Below are positions 42,780 through 54,554 of a DNA stretch of 64,000 nucleotides, piece by piece. Source of the DNA: Vigna angularis. Its lineage: Eukaryota; Streptophyta; Magnoliopsida; Fabales; Fabaceae. Numbering within the stretch: position 1 is the stretch's first letter; each line of letters begins with the position of its first letter. Location of the stretch: contig NC_068978.1 of the NCBI RefSeq assembly GCF_016808095.1, positions 30,577,306-30,641,305 on the forward strand, given 5' to 3'. The notes under the pieces were generated by a model that did not search any database, was not told the origin of the DNA, and was given only the letters and a program-made list of their open reading frames with translations. The translations under genes were made by a program, and so were the position numbers.

Positions 42780-44220
42780 CAATGACCATGCCACGTAATC
42801 AATACTGTAACGGTCGTTTGTCCAATTTAACGGCAGGCCTGTAATTGATTTAATTTTACAAAAATAAGGACTTAATTGATACACCGAAAAGAAAGATGAC
42901 CTATTTGAAATTCATGACCAAAATAAGGACCTACGGAGACATTAAAGTTAAGAAAAATTATTCTTTATACACCTAAACTTTTTACAATCAATCCTTATTT
43001 ACTTTTTATTTTTCTTTTTAAAATATACAAAATTTTATACTTTTATAATCATTTTATTTTATACTATGTGTTAAATAAATGTAAAAGTATGTTATAATAT
43101 CATTACTTAAACGATAATGCAATCAGTTATAAAGAATAATAAATAAAATATATATTATTATCTTTGAAAAATAAAGTAAAATGAGAAAAGGCAGCACGTC
43201 ATATTGTGTCATCATGATTACTTTAACGTTGTGTTTGGATTTTAGTTTGTTGATTCCTAATAGTAGTTACAGTATCAAACGTTGAAAGTGGTGCAAAACT
43301 TTACACATGTAAAGGTTTTGAACCTTAAAATAACTAATTAAAGATTGGGACAACAAATTCCTTTTATTTGTTGCATAATTCTAAGTCAAATTCTTGCATA
43401 ATTCTAACTATATAAAAAGAAATTAATTCCATGTCTGCACACATAACCAAGCCTTTTTTTAATGTTTGTGTGTATTCCAACCAAAAGATTGACATAAGTA
43501 GAATAAAGAAACGTATACAATAGTAGAAGTCACTACACACATGTTTCATTTCGTGTTTTTTACATGCTTTTAAAATTAGTATATTTGTTGTTTAATCCTT
43601 AACATGTCATTTATTTATTTTATTAATATAGGTTAAATATGTTTGAAATATTAAACTAATTTAGTTTTTATATTTAGAATTGTAAATTTATTTCTTTTAA
43701 TCATTGTTAAATTTATTCAAAATTTTAAACATATTTTTAACTAATATTAAAAAAATATCAAAATAATTAAATAATTTAAATATTATCATAAAATAAAATA
43801 TATTTGGAACATAAATAAATTTAATAAAATTTAATTAAAGAAAATAAACTTATTTATTATAAAGTTGAGAGACTAAATTAAAGTAAAAGAAAAATTAATT
43901 TCAATTTTTTTACTAAAAAATTAAAAATAAAAAACATACTTAACTTACTAATATATTGTGTGGCATTGCATCATTTATTAGTCTAGAAAAATAAATTCTG
44001 GTCGAAAAATGTTATTGTTAGTATGTTTTTACAAGTAAAAGAGTTAAACTTGTAATTTTTCTCACTAATAGAAAGAATTAAACCTACCATCTCTCTTATT
44101 CATTCATGTGTTCTAAAAGAATGAGCGGTAAACTTATAGCAAAGCAAAAACTATTCATATTAACCTATTTTATCTCACTTTTTTTAGTTCTATATTGTTT
44201 TGGTCAGGTTTGGTGGGATC
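42780..44220. other. AT-rich spacer
   Basis: A short stretch at 42790-42960 (TAACGGCAGGCC ... AAATAAGGACCTACGG) resembles the arm of the fold-back repeat at 2.5 and 4.4 kb. Otherwise no ORF and no element identified. Confidence 0.4.
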
Positions 44221-44257
44221 CTGCTAAAACACTTCTGATTGTATGGAAGATTGGTAG

Positions 44258-45980
44258 ATGTTAAAGGTCGGACGGACGAACATTGTTCAAAGCGCTTTAG
44301 GATGAAGACCGGGCGGGCTTTGTTCCAAGCGGGCGACCGTTAGGAGCTGGACGAGCATTAAAGTGGACGGACGACTCTTGTAGCAGACGAGTGCTGAGGC
44401 TTGGTCGAACGTAACTTGCTCTTCCTCCTTCTCCAAGCCGGGGGACGTACCTGTTAAAGGTGCTTCGACGCTCAAGTCAGTAAAGTGACCGAACGATTAT
44501 AATAAGTGGTGCAAGTAGTGCATAATATGCAGCGTGTGAAGTCCTCTCCGAAATCATACCTGAGACTCTTATTTATACTGATTGTAATGGGATTTTACCT
44601 TTCGCTGGCCTAATGACGGCCCAATCACGCCTTAATCTTCATTAGGGGCTTTAATGACCTATTATTGTTTATAATCTAACCATGCGGTCGGCCTGGTGGT
44701 TGGTCGGCCGGGATGGTCGGTCGGGTGGTAGGTCGACCTGGGTGGTCGGCCTGGCTGTGCGCAAGAGACCGTACGGTAATATGGGGACCGTATGGTACAT
44801 CAACCCCCAAGCCCGAGCATGATGTTAATGATGTGAAGGGGTTTTGTGCACGACCTTCTTGATGCGGACGGGATCTCCTGTTTTGCTTTTGTCTTTAAGT
44901 CCTTTGAGTGCATAGGAGACAAAAACGAGTCGTGCCTTCGTCGATCGAGCTGGTTAATCTACTCATCTTTAAACAAGTCGTGAAGAGCCCCAGTCTCCTA
45001 CTGTCGGTGAGGCCAGTCGGGATATCTTTGTTGAGGATCCACGGTCTCCTACCTTCGTGGAGGCCGACCGGGATTCCTTTGGAGAAGAACCATTGTGAGG
45101 CCAAATGATCAAATGCCTAATGTCAATTTTGGCAAAGTACTTGAGGCCATGGATAGTCGAGCCATTGGAGCTGAAAAGCTGAGGTCAAGTTATGACCAGA
45201 CGACCGAGGGCGGGGTGGCCGCTATCGAATGTGCGGGGTCAGATGTCTGGTGCCAAATTTGGCTAAGTAAATGTGAGGTCGTGGACGGCCAAGAAAAGGA
45301 GGAGTTGAGGCCTTTGGAGGCCAAGTTGAGGCCTATGGAGGCCGATAAGTTGAGGTCGAGGAGGCCAAGAAGTTGAGGCCTATGGAGGCCAATAAGTTGA
45401 GGCCTATGGAGGCCGATTGGTCGAGGCCTTTCGAGGCCGAGAAGTTGAGGCCTATGAAGGCCGATAAGTTGAGGCCTTTCGAGGCCGAGAAGTTGAGGCC
45501 TATGAAGGCCGATAAGTTGAGGCCTTTCGAGGCTGAGAAGTTGAGGCCTATGAAGGCCGATAAGTTGAGGCCGAAGAGGCCAAGAAGTTGAGGCCTATGG
45601 AGGCCAATCGATCGAGGCCGAGGAGGCCAAGAGGTTGAGGCCTATGGAGGCCGACAAGTTGAAGCCTATGGAGGTCGATCGATCGAGGCCGAGGAGGCCG
45701 AGAGGTTGAGGCCTATAGAGGCCGATAAGTTATAGGCCGATAAGTTGAGACCGAGAAGGCCAAGAAGTTGAGGCCTATGAAGCGCTCCAGACGGCAGGGT
45801 GTCCCGTTCACCGCCTGACCAAGTTGACAGGGCGCCCCTTTCATCAACTTGGTCTTAGCCAAGTTGAGACCTATAGTCGATCGGGTAATAGGTCGACCTG
45901 AGTGGTCGACCTAGGTGGTCAGTCTAAACGTTCGATCTAGCCTGACTGTGTGCAAGAGACCGTACGGTACATATCAATAA
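44258..45980 (-). mobile_element. GC-rich LTR-like / non-autonomous retroelement
   Basis: Much more GC-rich than its surroundings. The block at 44700-44796 (GGTCGGTCGGGTGGTAGGTCGACCTG ... GCAAGAGACCGTACGGTA) recurs at 45877-45977 (GATCGGGTAATAGGTCGACCTG ... GCAAGAGACCGTACGGTA), as expected of repeated LTR ends. A 24-bp minisatellite fills the middle. No polymerase domain. Orientation and exact ends are uncertain. Confidence 0.45.
45306..45780 (+). repeat. 24-bp minisatellite (TTGAGGCCTATGGAGGCCGA)
   Basis: About 18 copies of a 24-bp unit AAGTTGAGGCCTATGRAGGCC-GAT with alternating variants (CCTATGGAGG, CCTATGAAGG, CCTTTCGAGG). It translates as repeating KLRPMEAD / KLRPFEAE, but no start, promoter or domain supports a gene. 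Confidence 0.85.
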
Positions 45981-46189
45981 AAGAATCCTAATTAAGAAAC
46001 ATGACATCCAAATCATAATATTTCTCATTTGATGAATATCTTTTCTTTAAAAAAGAATCACATAAAACTTTTACGAATATTAAGAATTATACGTTTTATC
46101 AAAATAATTTGGGTGTTAACATAATCATGTTGCATTACGTTTACAAGTGAATGATTTGTGATGGTAAAGTCTCCACACATAAGCTTCCA

Positions 46190-47155
46190 TTATTAGTCAT
46201 TTTTTATGATAAAAAAAATGCCTTCCATTATTAGTAACTGGTGCTGGCTGTATAATTGAATGAGCAACGGTACGGAAAGGTAGGAATGATTATTTAATCG
46301 AAGTATATTTAGGTAAAAAAAAAAAATTTAAGTTTTTTTCGTATGAACCATATTTTTTATTTTATATGTCAATTCTTTTTTAAATTCAAGTCTATTATTT
46401 TTTTTTTTAAAAAAAATTATTATTTTAATTCTTTTCATTTTTATTTTTTCTAGCATTTCTTACTCTAAAATCACGGTAGAACTACCGTATTTTTCATCAA
46501 TAAACAAAGTTATTATCACCTTTCTCATTTTACATTGAATTAAAAACATTAAAAAATACTTACATAAAGAGAAAAAAATTATGAAACAAGAAAAAAAAAA
46601 TGAGATAATAAACTTCTCTCTTCTCAGAATGAAAAGGAAAGAAAGACTTACCGTGATAACACGACAACATAAAATGTTGACAATAAAAAAGACGAGGGAA
46701 GAAAAATGAAAGAATGACAATGAAAACGGCAACATAGTTTGCGTTTGATGACCATGAAGGAGGATATAATATCAAATGAATTTATTTTTTTATTCACAAT
46801 TTGTTTAAAAACTAAAAATAACATAACTTTTTAACTTTTTTTTATTTAATTTTCAATATTAAAATCATTTCAAGGATGTGAATTAAGGAAAGATGCAATT
46901 AATCTTAATATAAATTTATTAATAATCTTATAACTTGACATGTTTAAATTTGCTAGTTCTAAACACCTACGTTTAAATTTATTAATAATATTATTTGATT
47001 CTCAATATTTAAAACACCTACGTCACGCCGACACATTGACCCAATCCAAACAACAACAAAATATCAAATGGCTATGGTTGTAATGGTGCCACTCTGTAAC
47101 CAGGAACATGCGACATAACTAATTGTACCACTCTATTAATTCAATGTTGCACACA
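46190..47155 (-). repeat. Inverted repeat, right arm
   Basis: Partner of 38960-39605 in reverse orientation, about 6.6 kb away. It contains extra sequence (about 46300-46790) absent from the left arm. Part of it (46845-46895) also resembles 59600-59645, so the unit belongs to a repeat family. Confidence 0.65.
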
Positions 47156-48811
47156 CACTTCTACCTAACTCATTCATGAGATATAAATATAAATTTTAAA
47201 TTTTTATAACATTATCTATTGCATTCAATTTTTAAATTTTAATCATAGAATCTTAATTTTTATATATTACATATTGCTAAATACATATTATAAAAAAAAT
47301 GAATATTTAACATTAGTAAAAGAAATTCATACTACCATGCAAAAACTTGATTTTGAATAGATCTGTTTGCACAAACTGCACTTAAAAATATCAAAATTAA
47401 ATTAACAATGTACCATTGAGACAAGCATTTCCAATTTAGAACAAATATTGTGTAAGGTTGGGGTAAGAGCAATATCGGCTTGTTGAAGACTGGAGCATAT
47501 AGGAATAAATTTAATATAGTTAGATGGGTTTTTAAAGACATTTTTTTTTGTCAAGAAAAACTTGATACATATATCATACTATATTTGTATGAGTCGGTAA
47601 TTAAGGTTAATTATTGACTTAGCTCTTATGAGTTTTCACGGGAGAGTTGGCTAAGGAGACAAACAATACCAATTGGATTTAAGCTCAATTTATATAAGAG
47701 ATTGAAACTATTTTTAATTTAAAATATTAAGACAACAAATTTATGTTTTTATCCTTGTGAGATATTTAATTTTTTTATTTTTATTCGATGTGAGAATTAA
47801 TTAGATTCACACTTAAATCTCGATAAAGTCTTGTAAAAACTTCTCTCCAACAATGGAATAATAGTCAATCTATATATTTTGTACAAATGTGAAAATTTTG
47901 ATAGGAAGCAATTTGTATAGCAGATTGATTTTCATCCTATAAAACATCTACTATTGAGAGTGAGATGTATGTTTATCTATTATAGAGAGTTAGGCATAAG
48001 TGTTTTAATTTCTCACTATGTAACACCCCAAATATTTTAAGGGTATTACTAGTAGTAAAAATTTTAATTTGATATTTGATCAAAATAACCAAAACTTTAT
48101 TTCGATTCAAAGTATGGTTCCAAACTTACAAACTTTAAACAATATAGTCTTCGCTACTTAACATAAGTTTGAAATTAAACTTACAAGTCTTACACAACAT
48201 ATTTTTCTGATACAAATTTATTCTTTTTACAAAAACCCCTGAAAGTTTTTCCCAGCATGTCTCCATCATCATCCTTCTCGTTTCCATAAACCTTACAAGT
48301 ATACTTTGCTTACTCACGAAGTCTTATGTTCAGATTGCTCTCTACATGCTTCCTTAAGCCTTACAAGTATACTATGTTTTACTTTTCAAAGCCTTATGGT
48401 AAGACTGCTCTTTGCCTGCTTCTAAAAGACTTATGAGTATTTTGTTTATGTCAAAGCCTTATGGTCAGACTACTCGATGTCTTCTTTCATAAGCCTCATG
48501 AGTCACTCTGCTTATATCAAGGTCTTATGGTATAAACCAAATATACTACTTCCAGTAGTAGAAAAAACTTAAACATCATTTCATAATTAATGATTCCTTA
48601 TATCCATCCCAACATTTCATAAAATCAACAAATCATATCATCTCATCCACCTAAATCAATCATATTCATTCTTTAATCATAAATTGGAAATAACCCATTT
48701 CCGTGTCAATACCCATAACGAGTCAGATACACCTATAATTAGATATCGTACTCTTCTTATAATCTTATCTTACCCATAATGAATACAACCTCAACATAAT
48801 TTTACCAATCG

Positions 48812-48911
<100 letters not shown>

Positions 48912-50250
48912 ACCATTTAAATTGTTATGACGTTACATAAAATTATGTTCTTAATACATGTGCCACGTTGAAGATCTAAATGGGTAAATTGAATCATAAT
49001 TTACCTAGAGTCTAGGGTAAGAATTTCATTCTGATATAAGAATTAATAAAATAAAAATTGAAATTTCTCATCAGTAATTCAGAAACATATAACTACATTA
49101 TTTTGAGATCTTTAATAAACACGACCTAATTTAAAAAAAAAAATTGAACGGTCAATATACATCAACATGTCTTAGTAACTACATATTCAAATTTTAGGTT
49201 AATCTAACGGTTAACTAGGTAGAGATTGAGATTTTAGTTACACAAATTCAAGAACAGTATTCAAGTGAGTTTCAACTCTATCTAAAATAGGGAATTGATT
49301 CCTCTAAGTACATACATCCAGTTACAAATCCGAGTGATCAATTTATAGTGATATATCTCAGGAATAATCTATCAAAATTTCAACTTAATCTAATGGTAAA
49401 CGATGTGGGAATTTATATTTTTCCAAGATAACTTAGAGAGATATAAAGTGATAGTCCTTCTGCCCAAAATTATAAGATTACTTCCTCTAAGTACAGTCCC
49501 CAAATTAAAAATTCTGACGGTCAAAGTTAATTACTATGTCTTATGAACCATATATTAAATTTCCAGATTAAACTAACGATAAACTAAGTGGCAATTAGAG
49601 TTTTACTAAGGTAGCTTCGAAAATTGAAAACATGGTCAAAAATTTAAATGTCGCAATTTGATTGAGTATTTATCCCAACATTTTTATAGTTCACATATTC
49701 AACATAATAGAATGCATTCATCACATATTTCATATTAATTGAGTATTATTACAAAATAAATTAGCGGCACTTAATCTGTTCAATAAGAATTAAGTTAAAA
49801 ATTCGTCGAGTAGACTTCTAGGAAAGAGAGGTGCGTCACAATTGACAACTTAAGTACCGAGTGTTTCTTAGCCAAAGTGTTCCAAAACTAGTTCTTAACA
49901 AATTTCTTATTCACAGATTCAAAATAATGACATAATTTTTCATTAACAATACTAACACATAAATTAAAGGGATAAATAGTTATACAACCAACACATAGAC
50001 ATACACCAAAAGTCAAGGCATGGACAATATTAAATCATTAATATAAAAGCATAGAAATGTTACCTCCTCTTACTTGATTCTCTCTTCTTCCTGAATGAAG
50101 AGTACTTCTTCAGAAACTATTGCTACCTTCTCTACAACTCATATTCTATCCCTAAAATCTTCTTATTTTCTATAAAACTCTTGCTTAGTTTCACTCTCCT
50201 CGTGAAAAACTTCATTTCCTCATCCCTATTTATAGTTGAAGTTAGGGTTA

Positions 50251-50420
50251 CTATAACAGTACTGTAGCAGTACTACATTTCACTGTAGCAGCACTATAAC
50301 TTGTACTACATTTTTACTGTAGCAGTACTGTAGCAACACATGATTCACGAGATATTCTCACTGTAGCACTATACATATTTCACTGTAGCATTTTACTGTA
50401 TGTATTTTATTGTAGCATTT
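50251..50420 (-). repeat. ACTGTAGCA repeat cluster in the LTR
   Basis: ACTGTAGCA occurs six times in about 170 bp (plus ATTGTAGCA and partial forms), just upstream, on the minus strand, of the TATA box at 50227-50234. The position corresponds to the U3 enhancer region of an LTR. Confidence 0.65.
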
Positions 50421-50559
50421 ATACATAATTTTTTTTTATATTTCTAAAAAAATCTAGCATCTTAATTACAACTATTTTCAAGGGTCTTACAATCTCTCCA
50501 ACAACAAAAAATTTCGCCCTCAAAAATTGACTATTTAACAAAAGAGATATGGATATTAT

Positions 50560-51000
50560 TTTCTCATAAATTCCTCTAATTCCCAAGTCATTTCCTGTGT
50601 GTCTTCATTCCAAAGTAGCTTTACCGTGCGATTTTTTTTTTCCTCTTAGCTTTTTCATTTGAACATCTGGTACTTGCACCGGTCTAACCTCCACTATTAA
50701 ATTCTCCTTGACCTAAATCTCATCAACTTCCAACACATGCTTTGGATCTAGAATATACTTCCTTAGTTGGGATACATGAAAAACGTTATGCAAATTTGCC
50801 AATTGAGGTGGTAGTACTATCTCATAAGTCACTGGTCCAATCTTTTTGAGAATTTGATATCGTCCAAGAAATTTAGGTGTTAGTTTCCTCATCTTGATAG
50901 CTCTTCCGATTCCTGTAGTTGGCGTTACTCGTAAGAATACATGATCTCCTACCTCAAATTCCAACTGCCTTCTCCTTTTGTCAACATATGAAATATTGAA
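50560..51000 (-). mobile_element. Ty3/gypsy polyprotein C-terminus (integrase end), broken
   Basis: Minus-strand translation reads YVDKRRRQLEFEVGDHVFLR, then LTPKFLGRYQILKKIGPVTY, then LPPQLANLHNVFHVSQLRKY. This is the highly conserved tail of plant gypsy integrases (GDHVFLKVSP.., KLxPRFxGPYxI, LHxVFHVSQLRKY). A stop follows EVDEI, and the remaining downstream pieces (VKENLIVEVRPVQVPD) continue in frame after it. The upstream polymerase is missing beyond about 51000. Dead element. Confidence 0.85.
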
Positions 51001-52911
51001 GGAAACCAGCCAACAACGTCCTTTTAGTGCCTAAACTAACAATAAACGTGATTAATTTGCATGAAAACAATTTACCTTTCTAATGACCTCATGTTGAGTT
51101 ATTAATTCCTTTTAAGCTATAGATTGTGTTGCTTTACCCATCTTGCTACTTGAAGGTTTTGACTGAAAACATCCTAAAGTCCACTCAACTATGCAAATGG
51201 CCCTTTAACATGTTTGATTTAAATTATGAAGAATGTAAACGTGTCATATTATTCTTGTTTTTTTCTTTGAAATTATCTCTTATTAATATAACCTTTTATT
51301 ATCTTTTGTATTGATGTCGCGGTAAGATCCGGAAAATATCATCTGAAACCAGAGAAAAACAAAATTCTGAAATAAGTGTTTTAAAAAATATTTCGTTTTT
51401 TTTAAAAGGACGACCCGCCGACGAAGCCTTCACCATCTTCGATTCCGGTGAGCGGTGGGTTTCGACCCGCCGACCATCTTCCATGGAAGCCTGCATCTCC
51501 TCATCATCGTTCCCATTTCCAGCGTCAATGGAGCTCTGGTTTTGTGAATCTCGTTAGGAAAACATGAAAGGAGAGGATTGAAAAATTTGCAGGGTTAAAA
51601 TAGGATATTGAAAATTATGGGGGTGCAGGGAGAAAAAAATAAGGTGTAGGATGAAAGACTCCTGCTTCCGATATTTTTGTTTTTAGTTCAAATGTTTTTT
51701 TCTTTATATTTTTGAAATAAGTAATGCCATACAAAATCTAAAAGAATACTCCTAATTAGTGTCTTGGACACTGGTTAAGAATAAGAAAAAAAATATATTT
51801 TTGACAATATTTTATATAATATTTATGTTCTTGTCTTATTAGTTTATTATTTATTTGTTATTGTACTGAGATATTCTAAGAATAATTAATAAACATTAAA
51901 ATTTACAAAATTTCATAATTAATTGTGACATTAAATGAATTATGACATCAATAATTATTAATGTAGTTTTTACTTTATTATAAGAGGATAAATATATCCA
52001 TATGTTATATTGTAATTGATAATTTATTTGATACACACAAAAAATTAAAAAAATAATTAAATGATAATATAATTTTAAGGCTTTATTTTTCTTTTTAACT
52101 ATTTTGCTTTCATTTTAATGTTACTAAAACTTATAATATAATTAAACGTAAAAAAACAGAATATGGATAAAACTCATATATTCAATCAATCTTCAAGTTC
52201 AAAACTGATTATATGTGGTTTGTTTTCCTCAATCCAACTAAGCAGAAACAAAACCAATATGAAAAATGAAAAAAAAAATTGAATTTTTTTTATCATTCTA
52301 TTAATCATTCATACAAATTTAAAACAAAAAATAATAATTTAAAAGATTGAAAAAAAGCAATATGAAGAAAGAGGATTTTTTTTTCATAAAAAATGCAAAT
52401 TTTCTATCACAGAAAAATTTAGAAAAATGCTAGAAATTTTAAAGAGACCCTTTTCATTTTTGCAAAAATTAAAGAGACGTTCTTTTTTTTTTTCCCAAAA
52501 ATTAAAGACCATTCCTTTCAAACGTTTGAAGCATTCATCTTTTAAAATCTTTCAGATTTTCACATTTCAAGCTTTCATTAAAATACAGTATTTAAACGTT
52601 AGAAAGATATTTTTACTTACTTATTGATAAAGACGTTAAAAAATTCTAAAATAATTGTTTTTGTGTTTAAAAAATATTATAAGAATAAAAGACAAAATAA
52701 ATATTTATCTTTAGAAAATCTATTATATTATATGCGTTTATACTATTTTAATTTAATTATTCTAAATTTTAATATAAATATAATAAAATCAAAGATACTT
52801 GAAACAATATCCTAAGGACATTGGTTAACATTCTCCAATCCAAAAATATATGTTCTTGTCCCTACTCTAATTAAGAAACTCAATTATCCAAATGACACAA
52901 TAAAAATCCTC

Positions 52912-52985
<74 letters not shown>

Positions 52986-53230
52986 AGGAATGTTACAATT
53001 ATCACTTTAAGAAATTATATTTAAAGCTTAATAAACTTTCCATTTCATTAAAATGATACAATGAAAATCCTCTTAATTTTAGTAAGTAATTAAGAAAGAA
53101 CATGACGAAATGGACCAACCCAAGTTTGTTTTAGTCTAAGTTTTCAAGATTCTAGGTTAAGATCTGCCAAAAAATAACAACAACTTGTCCAACCTACTAA
53201 ATTAAAAAGAGGACATTTTTCATAGAACCT
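51000..53230. other. AT-rich spacer with a GC-rich island
   Basis: 51405-51560 is a GC-rich patch (GACCCGCCGACGAAGCC, GGTTTCGACCCGCCGACC, then CATCTTCCATGGAAGCC) resembling a gene 5' end or captured exon, with no continuing ORF. (TA)n plus (AAT)n lie at 52917-52985. Short frames at 52427-52815 are AT-rich and unconvincing. Confidence 0.4.
52917..52985. repeat. (TA)n then (AAT)n compound microsatellite
   Basis: TA run to about 52960, then ATA/AAT triplets. Confidence 0.9.
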
Positions 53231-53237
53231 TATTTTT

Positions 53238-54495
53238 TCAAGAAATGTTCTTTTGGAATGCCCAATTTGCTTGAGCAAGAGTTTCAAGAAATGGCCTTCC
53301 TCCTTTTTTCATAGATTTCCTTTCCAGACGACGTTGTCTTTCTCCATGCAAAATATCAGCAATCCTTCACAAAATTATAAAACCAAAATAGAATTCGATA
53401 TTATATATAATTGAATTGAAAAATACAGTATAATTGAGCTTTAATCACTGTAGGTTTTAGGCATAAAAATATTTAAGTAAATTAAAAGGTTAAATTTGTT
53501 CATATTTTTTTCACCTGTCAAGAGCCTCAGCATTTGTTCCCACCCCTTCTTCTATATTAAAAGTGTCCAAATTCATCTTCACAACTTTTTCTTGTAACAG
53601 TTGTTTTCCAGTCTTCTCCAGGCCTTCCAAGTTTTCTTCTGTAACATTAACTGAGTTTGAGAAATCAGGATTCAAGTCGTATTCCTGCCATTCATTACAT
53701 CAATCATCGTTATACAATTCAAACTAGAAATAATTCTGAAACATATGAATAATGATATCATGACACAATTTTATATTTATGTGACACATAGCAAAAGAGT
53801 AAAATAGTTATAAAAGTGTTGTTTTTTGTATTTTTTCAAGTAAAAAGAAAGTAAATAATAGGGAAGACATTCATTTCACACTACCTTTCCTAAAAATACA
53901 AAAATTTATACTTTAATGATCATTTTATCCTTATAAAATGTGTCAAATGAATATAAAAGTGTTATGATATCATTATAAATTTTGTATTTTTTTAAGAAAA
54001 AAAAAAGTAAAACATAAAGAAAGGTAGTATAAATTTTTTTTGTATTTTGACACTTTCTTTCCTTATTATTTACTCTTGAAAAAATAAAAAACAAATAAAT
54101 GAATGTAAAAGTATATTATGTTACCCTATAATAATAAACATAAAATAAAAGTATTAATGGGAGTCAAATGTGAACTAGATTTTTACATACATACATCAAT
54201 TCGAAGGTATGTACTCGTAGAAGGTGGGAATCTTGAAAAGAGTGAAGCAGGATAGTATTTAGCCATGGCTGAAGAAGCACGACCCTGCATATCTGTTGCA
54301 ATAGCAGCCCATATATCTTCTGTCCAAAAGGCAGCCAAGCGAGCATCAAAAAAGTTACTCTCCACATATTTTGTATGTCCAGTCCCCAAAGACAAGACCA
54401 AGATTTTCGGATACTCTGCGTGTTGTAACACTTCACTTACGGTTACATGTGTCTGTCAAATTTCACTTCACATGGTTAAACTTAAGACATTGTGT

Positions 54496-54554
<59 letters not shown>

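Noticed and set aside
45095..45591. Frames rich in KLRPMEAD
   Set aside because: Product of a 24-bp tandem repeat; no gene structure.
50251..50420. Regularly spaced short repeats considered as a CRISPR-like array
   Set aside because: Repeat unit is 9 bp, spacing is irregular, and the context is a plant LTR.
52427..52815. Two adjacent plus-strand frames of 60-66 codons
   Set aside because: AT-rich, Lys/Phe/Ile-biased, no domain or gene context.
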